Position numbers and translations under genes: made by a program | DNA from: Butyrivibrio sp. M55 | GTDB taxonomy: Bacteria > Bacillota > Clostridia > Lachnospirales > Lachnospiraceae | Assembly: GCF_900116865.1 (NCBI RefSeq) | Contig: NZ_FPCD01000011.1 | Span: forward strand, 37,868 to 101,867 | Direction: 5' to 3' | DNA length: 64,000 nt | The notes under the pieces: generated by a model | What the model was told of the DNA's origin: nothing | Seen by the model: the letters and a program-made list of their open reading frames with translations, nothing else | Databases searched by the model: none | Shown: one piece after another, positions 63,123 to 64,000 of the stretch | Numbering within the stretch: the stretch's first letter is position 1 | How the letters are laid out: every line of letters starts with the position of its first letter

Positions 63123-63685
63123 TTCATCAGAAGGAATATATATTTAAAGCCATCCAAAGAGAAGTCAGCTCTAATGACAGTTGTCTGGATGTAAAGGAAC
63201 TCTGCGAACTCGCAGGTGTATCGCGCTCCGGGTATTATCGCTACATATCAGAGGTTGCTTCACAACACCGTCTCCAGAGTGAAGCTAGTGATCTTCGGGA
63301 TTTTGCTCTTATAAAACAAGCATATGACTTTAGAGGATACGCCAAAGGATATCGAAGCATATGCATTAGGCTTGTCAGAATGGGCACGCCCATGAATCAC
63401 AAGAAAGTCATCAGGCTTATGCGAAAGTATGGCTTAAAATGTCCTATTCGAAAAGCGAATCCCTACAGGCGCATGGCAAAAGCGCTCAAGACAAATGCTG
63501 TTGCTCCGAACCATGTACAACGTCAATTCAAGAGCCATGGACCACGACAGGTGCTACTAACAGATATAACCTACATTAGGTTAAATGACGCTTTCTGCTA
63601 TCTATCAGTGATTATTGATGCTTACACAATGCAAGTACTGGCTTTTCAGCGTAAGCGCGCAATAATCCGGTGGGTTGTAAAATAA
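63086..63685 (+). pseudogene. IS3-family transposase OrfB, truncated by an IS66 insertion
   Basis: About 188 residues of OrfB in the -1 frame: LCELAGVSRSGYYRY, RGYAKGYRSICIRLV, MNHKKVIRLMRKYGLKC and the rve-type catalytic start VLLTDITYIRLNDAFCYLSV with IIDAYTMQVLAF. At 63651 IS66 DNA begins and the frame ends 11 codons later at a TAA. The second Asp and Glu of the DDE triad that follow in intact copies are cut off. Confidence 0.85.
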
Positions 63686-64000
63686 CCACCATTGTTATCG
63701 GGTACAAGGGCTTTTGCCCATAAAATATACCCCGAGTTCTTATGAACCCGGAGTACCTTGACAATTCACATATGATAAAGATTACATCGCATCAAAGATG
63801 GCATCTTGATGCTTCCTGAACAGCTCATCAAGAGCTTCTTTGCATTCTGGATTCCATGGAGATAGCTTTTCAAGCTCCTCGTCGCTCATCTGAGATGATG
63901 GACATTTGATCAACAGATACTTGAGATAGTAGTAAACATCTACTCCGCAAGCCTTGGCAGTTTCGACCATGGAATAAGTGAGTGCACTTGCATCAGCGCC
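63651..64000 (-). mobile_element. IS66-family insertion sequence, 3' end, inserted in the IS3 orfB
   Basis: Begins GTAAGCGCGCAATAATCCGG at 63651, the typical GTAAGCG terminus of IS66 elements. The 130-base stretch before the transposase end holds a CCGAGTTC/GAACCCGG-type hairpin (about 63730-63755). The rest lies beyond the window. Confidence 0.85.
63782..64000 (-). CDS. IS66-family transposase, C-terminal end, partial
   Basis: 73 codons on the minus strand, open to the window edge. It reads ADASALTYSMVETAKACGVD, YYYLKYLLIKCP, LSPWNPECKEALDELFRK. This is the conserved IS66 C-terminal element, where S-x-VETAKA-x-G, Y-x-YL-x-YLL and the LPW-like motif recur. Confidence 0.88.
   Translation of the reverse strand, partial: GADASALTYSMVETAKACGVDVYYYLKYLLIKCPSSQMSDEELEKLSPWNPECKEALDELFRKHQDAIFDAM

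Larger units (their letters stand above)
62510..63650 (+). mobile_element. IS3-family insertion sequence, interrupted by an IS66-family element
   Basis: It carries orfA, a frameshift window and orfB. The left end is not certain: the stretch AAGAAGTGGACAC occurs at 62513 and again near 62623, with a third related copy (ATGTGGACACGAATC) near 62569, all before orfA. Its right part is displaced beyond the window by the IS66 insertion at 63651. Confidence 0.8.

Overview
The window looks like a chromosome segment of a low-to-mid-GC Gram-positive anaerobe of the Lachnospiraceae (Butyrivibrio/Roseburia-like). The reasons are a PolC-type replicase, a complete MEP isoprenoid gene set, a Re-citrate-synthase-like gene beside NADP isocitrate dehydrogenase, the gene orders frr-uppS-cdsA-dxr-rseP-ispG-polC and rimP-nusA-ylxR-ylxQ-infB-rbfA-nrnA-truB-ribF, and the rlmD-associated serine-recombinase element. 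The assignment rests on gene content and order read by eye, not on a database search.

Positions 1-49000 are mostly core genes on the plus strand. First comes a small metabolic operon (275-3636): Re-citrate synthase, a GntR/FCD regulator and isocitrate dehydrogenase, behind a promoter overlapped by a 30-bp palindrome. A NodB deacetylase and a two-start bactofilin follow. Next is a translation/envelope block (pyrH, frr, uppS, cdsA, dxr, rseP, ispG, polC), then a tRNA-Glu(CUC). The nusA-infB operon follows, with an attenuator-like hairpin right after its promoter. rpsO and pnp each have a structured leader. prfC, whose 3' end changes codon use abruptly, is followed by two paralogous transglutaminase-like lipoproteins, one carrying a Cys/Asp-rich segment. 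A second core block (asp23-nusB-xseAB-ispA-dxs-tlyA-nadK-argR-recN-DUF1836-pcrA) leads to rlmD. The window therefore holds dxs, dxr, ispG, ispA and uppS, linking MEP isoprenoid synthesis to undecaprenyl carrier synthesis.

Positions about 48937-61929 are read as a 13-kb integrative mobilizable element inserted in the 3' end of rlmD. Its last gene is a large serine recombinase whose C-terminus repeats the peptide HVETVCLL found in RlmD. Beyond that peptide RlmD carries a tail of about 98 residues that is not typical of the enzyme. The two reading frames are in register at the two sites. Excision would therefore give RlmD a short native end and move the tail onto the recombinase. The element carries Xre regulators, a MobV/Pre-type relaxase with a hairpin-rich presumptive oriT, a CHC2 zinc-finger primase-like protein, a VapE helicase, a KilA-N protein, and cargo. 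The cargo comprises two lipoproteins, a CPBP protease with tandem operators, a toxin-tail remnant with a presumptive immunity gene, and gene fragments.

Positions 61951-64000 hold structured non-coding DNA, an array of five 34-bp palindromes at an exact 54-bp period, and an IS3-family element with a visible -1 frameshift site. That IS is interrupted at 63651 by an IS66-family element whose transposase runs off the window.
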